Positions 61,659 to 64,000 of a stretch of 64,000 nt of DNA are shown here, piece by piece. The DNA is from Pseudomonas shahriarae. GTDB taxonomy: Bacteria > Pseudomonadota > Gammaproteobacteria > Pseudomonadales > Pseudomonadaceae. Under the pieces are notes generated by a model. It made no database searches. It was not told where the DNA came from and saw nothing but the letters and a program-made list of their open reading frames with translations. Where the stretch lies: assembly GCF_014268455.2 (NCBI RefSeq), contig NZ_CP077085.1:372001-436000 (forward strand), read 5' to 3'. The first letter of the stretch is position 1; each line of letters opens with the position of its first letter. A program made the position numbers and the translations under genes.

Positions 61659-63020
61659 CTAAATGTGGGAGTGGCGGTAGGTGGAACCGGTGTGTTGTTC
61701 GGGTAAGTGCGCTTCGCGGTGAAAGACCTTTTCTCGCAAGGTTCCGCTCTCATAAGCAGTCTTGTATGACCCACGCCTTTGCAACTCGGGAATCACCAGC
61801 TCGATAAAGTCCACATAGCTCTCCGGCGTAACAATGCGCGTCAGGTTGAAGCCATCCAGCCCGGTCTCGCTGATCCAGGATTCCAGCTCATCAGCCACCT
61901 GCGCAGGCGAACCCACCAGGGTGATATAGCGCCCGCCCAACGCGTGTTGTTCCAACAACTTGCGCCGGGTCCAGTCGTTGTTCTGCAAGGCCTTGGTGGC
62001 TGATTGGATCGCGTTGCTCTTCACGTACTGGATCGGTTCGTCCAGCTCGTATTGCGAGAAGTCGATGGCGGTGGAGGCGCTGAAATGTGCCACGCCGGCC
62101 TCGGCGCTGGCGTAGCTCAGGTACTCGGCATGCTTGGCCCAGGCCAGCGCCTCGGTGGCGCCGACAATCACGTTGAGCCCCATGAACACCTTGATGTCAT
62201 CTGGGTTGCGCCCGGCTGCGACCGCGCTGGCGCGTACCTTGTCCACTTGCACCTTGGTCGCGGCCTTGTTCTGCCCGCTGATAAACACGCACTCGGCATG
62301 GCGCCCGGCAAACACCAGGCCGCGCTCCGAACTGCCGGCCTGGAACAGCACTGGCGTGCGCTGCGGCGAGGGCTCGCACAGGTGATAGCCCTGCACCTGA
62401 TAGAACTCGCCATGGTGCTCGACCTTGTGCACCTTGCCCGGTTGGGCATAGATCCGTTGTTGCGGGTCGTTGAGTACCGCGTCGTCTTCCCAACTGCCTT
62501 CCCACAGCTTGTACAGCACCTCCAGGTACTCGTCGGCCTGGTCGTAGCGCCGGTCATGTTCGACCTGCTCGTTGAGGCCCATGGCCTTGGCGGCGCTGTC
62601 CAGGTAGCCGGTGACGATGTTCCAGCCCACCCGGCCACGGCTCAGGTGATCGAGGGTGGACATGCGCCGGGCGAACAGATACGGCGGCTCGTAAGTCAGG
62701 TTGGCGGTCAGGCCGAAGCCGAGGTTTTTCGTTACGGCGGCCATGGCCGAGACCAGTAGCAGTGGGTCGTTGACTGGCAGTTGGATCGACTCCTTGAGCG
62801 GCACCTCGACCGAGCCTTGATAGACGTCGTACACGCCAACGATGTCGGCGATAAACAAGCCGTCGAACAGCCCACGCTCCAGCAGTTGCGCCAGTTCGGT
62901 CCAGTATTCGACGGTCTTGTACTGGGTCGAGGTGTCCCGTGGATGCGTCCACAGGCCATGGTTGATATGCCCGATGCAGTTCATGTTGAAGGCATTGAGC
63001 AGGATCTTTTTCTTCGACAT
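61659..63020 (-). CDS. NtaA/SnaA/DszA family FMN-dependent monooxygenase
   Basis: A 453-residue bacterial-luciferase-fold enzyme. Start KKKILLNAFNMNCIGHINHG, then FADGLFIADI-like barrel strands, LTYEPPYLFARRMSTLDHLS, GRVGWNIVTGYLDSAAKAMG and PVLFQAGSSERGLVFAGRHA are all standard for this family, which uses FMNH2 from a separate reductase to oxidise organosulfur or aminopolycarboxylate compounds. With sfnB and metQNI around it, a desulfurising role under sulfate starvation is likely. Its ATG overlaps the sfnB stop by one base. Confidence 0.92.
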   Translation of the reverse strand: MSKKKILLNAFNMNCIGHINHGLWTHPRDTSTQYKTVEYWTELAQLLERGLFDGLFIADIVGVYDVYQGSVEVPLKESIQLPVNDPLLLVSAMAAVTKNLGFGLTANLTYEPPYLFARRMSTLDHLSRGRVGWNIVTGYLDSAAKAMGLNEQVEHDRRYDQADEYLEVLYKLWEGSWEDDAVLNDPQQRIYAQPGKVHKVEHHGEFYQVQGYHLCEPSPQRTPVLFQAGSSERGLVFAGRHAECVFISGQNKAATKVQVDKVRASAVAAGRNPDDIKVFMGLNVIVGATEALAWAKHAEYLSYASAEAGVAHFSASTAIDFSQYELDEPIQYVKSNAIQSATKALQNNDWTRRKLLEQHALGGRYITLVGSPAQVADELESWISETGLDGFNLTRIVTPESYVDFIELVIPELQRRGSYKTAYESGTLREKVFHREAHLPEQHTGSTYRHSHI

Positions 63021-64000
63021 CAGATGGTCCCCCGCAGCGGCGGGTTTTCATCGTTGAGGTAATAATTGCCGACGGCGTGGTACTTCCAGCGCACCGGGTC
63101 GTGCAGGGTGTGCACCCGGGCGTTGCGCCAGTGGCGGTCCAGGCCATGCTCGGCGAGGGTTGCCTGGCTGCCGGCGAGTTCGAACAGGGCGCTGCCGGCG
63201 GCCAGGGAAATCTCGGTGCTCAGGGCACGTACTTCAGCCACGGCAATCGACGCCGCCGCGACGGTTTGCGCATTGCTGTCGGCCTGGGCGCGGTCGAGGA
63301 ATTCGCCGGAGCGCTCCAGCAGGGCTTCGGTGGCGTGCAGGCGGATGCTCAGGTGGCCGAAGCTTTTCAGGGTCAGCGGGTCTTCGCTGGCCGTGTCATT
63401 GCCCGAGTCGATCCACGGCCGGGTCTTGGTGCGCACAAAATGCAGGGCATCTTCAAAGGCGGCGCGGGCGATGCCGGTGTCGATGGCCGCGTGAAGGATC
63501 TGCGCCAGCGGGCCCACGGTGGTCGGGCGCTCGAAGGCGCTCTGGAACGGGATCACGTCTTCGGCTGCGACCCACACATTGTCGAACACCACCGAACCGC
63601 TGCCGGTGGTGCGCTGGCCGAAGCCGCTCCAGTCGTCGATCACCGTCAGGCCCTGGCTGTCATGTGGCACAAAGGCCAGTTGCTGCACGCCGTGCTCATC
63701 CACCACCGAGGTGGGAATGCGCTGGGCGTAGATCGCGCCGGTGGCGTAGAACTTGCGGCCGCTGATACGAAAACCGTCGCCGTCGCGCACAAGTTTCGTC
63801 ACCCGGTCATGGGCGGTCTTGGTGCCCAGTTCTGCCAGGGCATTGCCAAAGCGCTGGCCGGCCAGCACCTCGGCATACAGGCGTTGTTGCTGCGCCGGGC
63901 TGCCATTGATGCGCAGCACTTCCAGGGCATAAAAATGGTTCTGCGGGATCTGCCCCAACGAGGCATCGGCCTGGGCGATCAGGGCAATGACCTTGGCCAG
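63020..64000 (-). CDS. sfnB: SfnB-type acyl-CoA-dehydrogenase-like sulfur acquisition protein (5' end cut)
   Basis: The frame runs from beyond base 64000 to a TGA at 63020-63022 (326 codons seen; N-terminus missing). Motifs of the acyl-CoA dehydrogenase fold: ISGRKFYATGAIYAQRIPT, FGQRTTGSGSVVFDNVWV, and C-terminal helical ILHAAIDTGIARAAFEDALH. The SfnB branch is flavin-dependent and is induced by sulfate starvation in P. putida for use of dimethyl sulfone. First visible gene of the cluster sfnB-monooxygenase-metQNI. Confidence 0.88.
   Translation of the reverse strand: MAKVIALIAQADASLGQIPQNHFYALEVLRINGSPAQQQRLYAEVLAGQRFGNALAELGTKTAHDRVTKLVRDGDGFRISGRKFYATGAIYAQRIPTSVVDEHGVQQLAFVPHDSQGLTVIDDWSGFGQRTTGSGSVVFDNVWVAAEDVIPFQSAFERPTTVGPLAQILHAAIDTGIARAAFEDALHFVRTKTRPWIDSGNDTASEDPLTLKSFGHLSIRLHATEALLERSGEFLDRAQADSNAQTVAAASIAVAEVRALSTEISLAAGSALFELAGSQATLAEHGLDRHWRNARVHTLHDPVRWKYHAVGNYYLNDENPPLRGTI

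Overview
The window reads as the chromosome of a fluorescent Pseudomonas (P. fluorescens group). It is GC-rich, nearly every gap carries REP/REPIN-type palindromes typical of that group, and the gene sets (gabDT, oscA-sbp-cysTWA, desA, sfnB/metNIQ, a triABC-like pump, pgaABCD) match that lineage. This assignment rests on recognition, not on a database search. There is no phage, IS element, CRISPR array or replication origin. Most of the window is core or lineage-core DNA with a few decaying or foreign spots.

Layout. 0-7.4 kb: a partial exported protein, a DUF2789 protein, then a MarR-controlled tripartite efflux operon (MarR, FUSC permease, DUF1656, HlyD adaptor, outer-membrane channel) behind a visible promoter/operator, and a membrane protein. 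7.6-21.2 kb is a cell-surface block: a DUF945 protein, the complete pgaABCD operon for poly-beta-1,6-N-acetylglucosamine, a large autotransporter broken by one extra G in a G-tract, and four lipoprotein genes including CsgG, DUF4810 and DUF799 families. 21.4-24.3 kb: a VWA-domain lipoprotein, an ECF sigma factor and its probable membrane anti-sigma partner.

24.3-26.0 kb is a small, low-GC islet (LysR regulator plus an NTF2-like protein). It lies between two copies of the 3' end and terminator of tRNA-Arg(CCG); the intact tRNA follows at 26.0 kb. 26.4-29.3 kb is gabDT (GABA to succinate). 29.5-35.3 kb holds an HDOD response regulator, a PAS-GGDEF protein, the fatty-acid desaturase desA and a divergent PAS-GGDEF-EAL protein, three of which point to c-di-GMP signalling. 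35.6-39.7 kb is the sulfate uptake cluster oscA-sbp-cysT-cysW-cysA.

39.9-45.7 kb holds assorted metabolic and regulatory genes (DUF962, Crp/Fnr, MFS, deaminase, ankyrin, LysR, RBBP9-like hydrolase) with two gene relics, an arylsulfatase C-terminus and a TonB fragment. 45.7-49 kb: an unusual sigma54 activator without a recognisable DNA-binding domain, a stand-alone MetQ-type binding protein, a 27-codon ORF, and two adjacent ABC permease genes that both carry internal in-frame deletions. 49-58 kb: a RecF/OLD-like ATPase, a TriABC-like RND pump with two adaptors, and a secreted glycoside-hydrolase-like protein followed by a triplicated REPIN. 58.4-64 kb: a minus-strand sulfur-scavenging cluster: sfnB (partial), a DszA/NtaA-family monooxygenase, metQ, metN, metI and a methyltransferase.

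Together the intact genes suggest a soil or plant-associated bacterium equipped for biofilm matrix production, efflux of toxic compounds, GABA use and scavenging of inorganic and organic sulfur. The relics (arylsulfatase, amino-acid ABC permeases) suggest that part of an older sulfur-acquisition repertoire is being lost.
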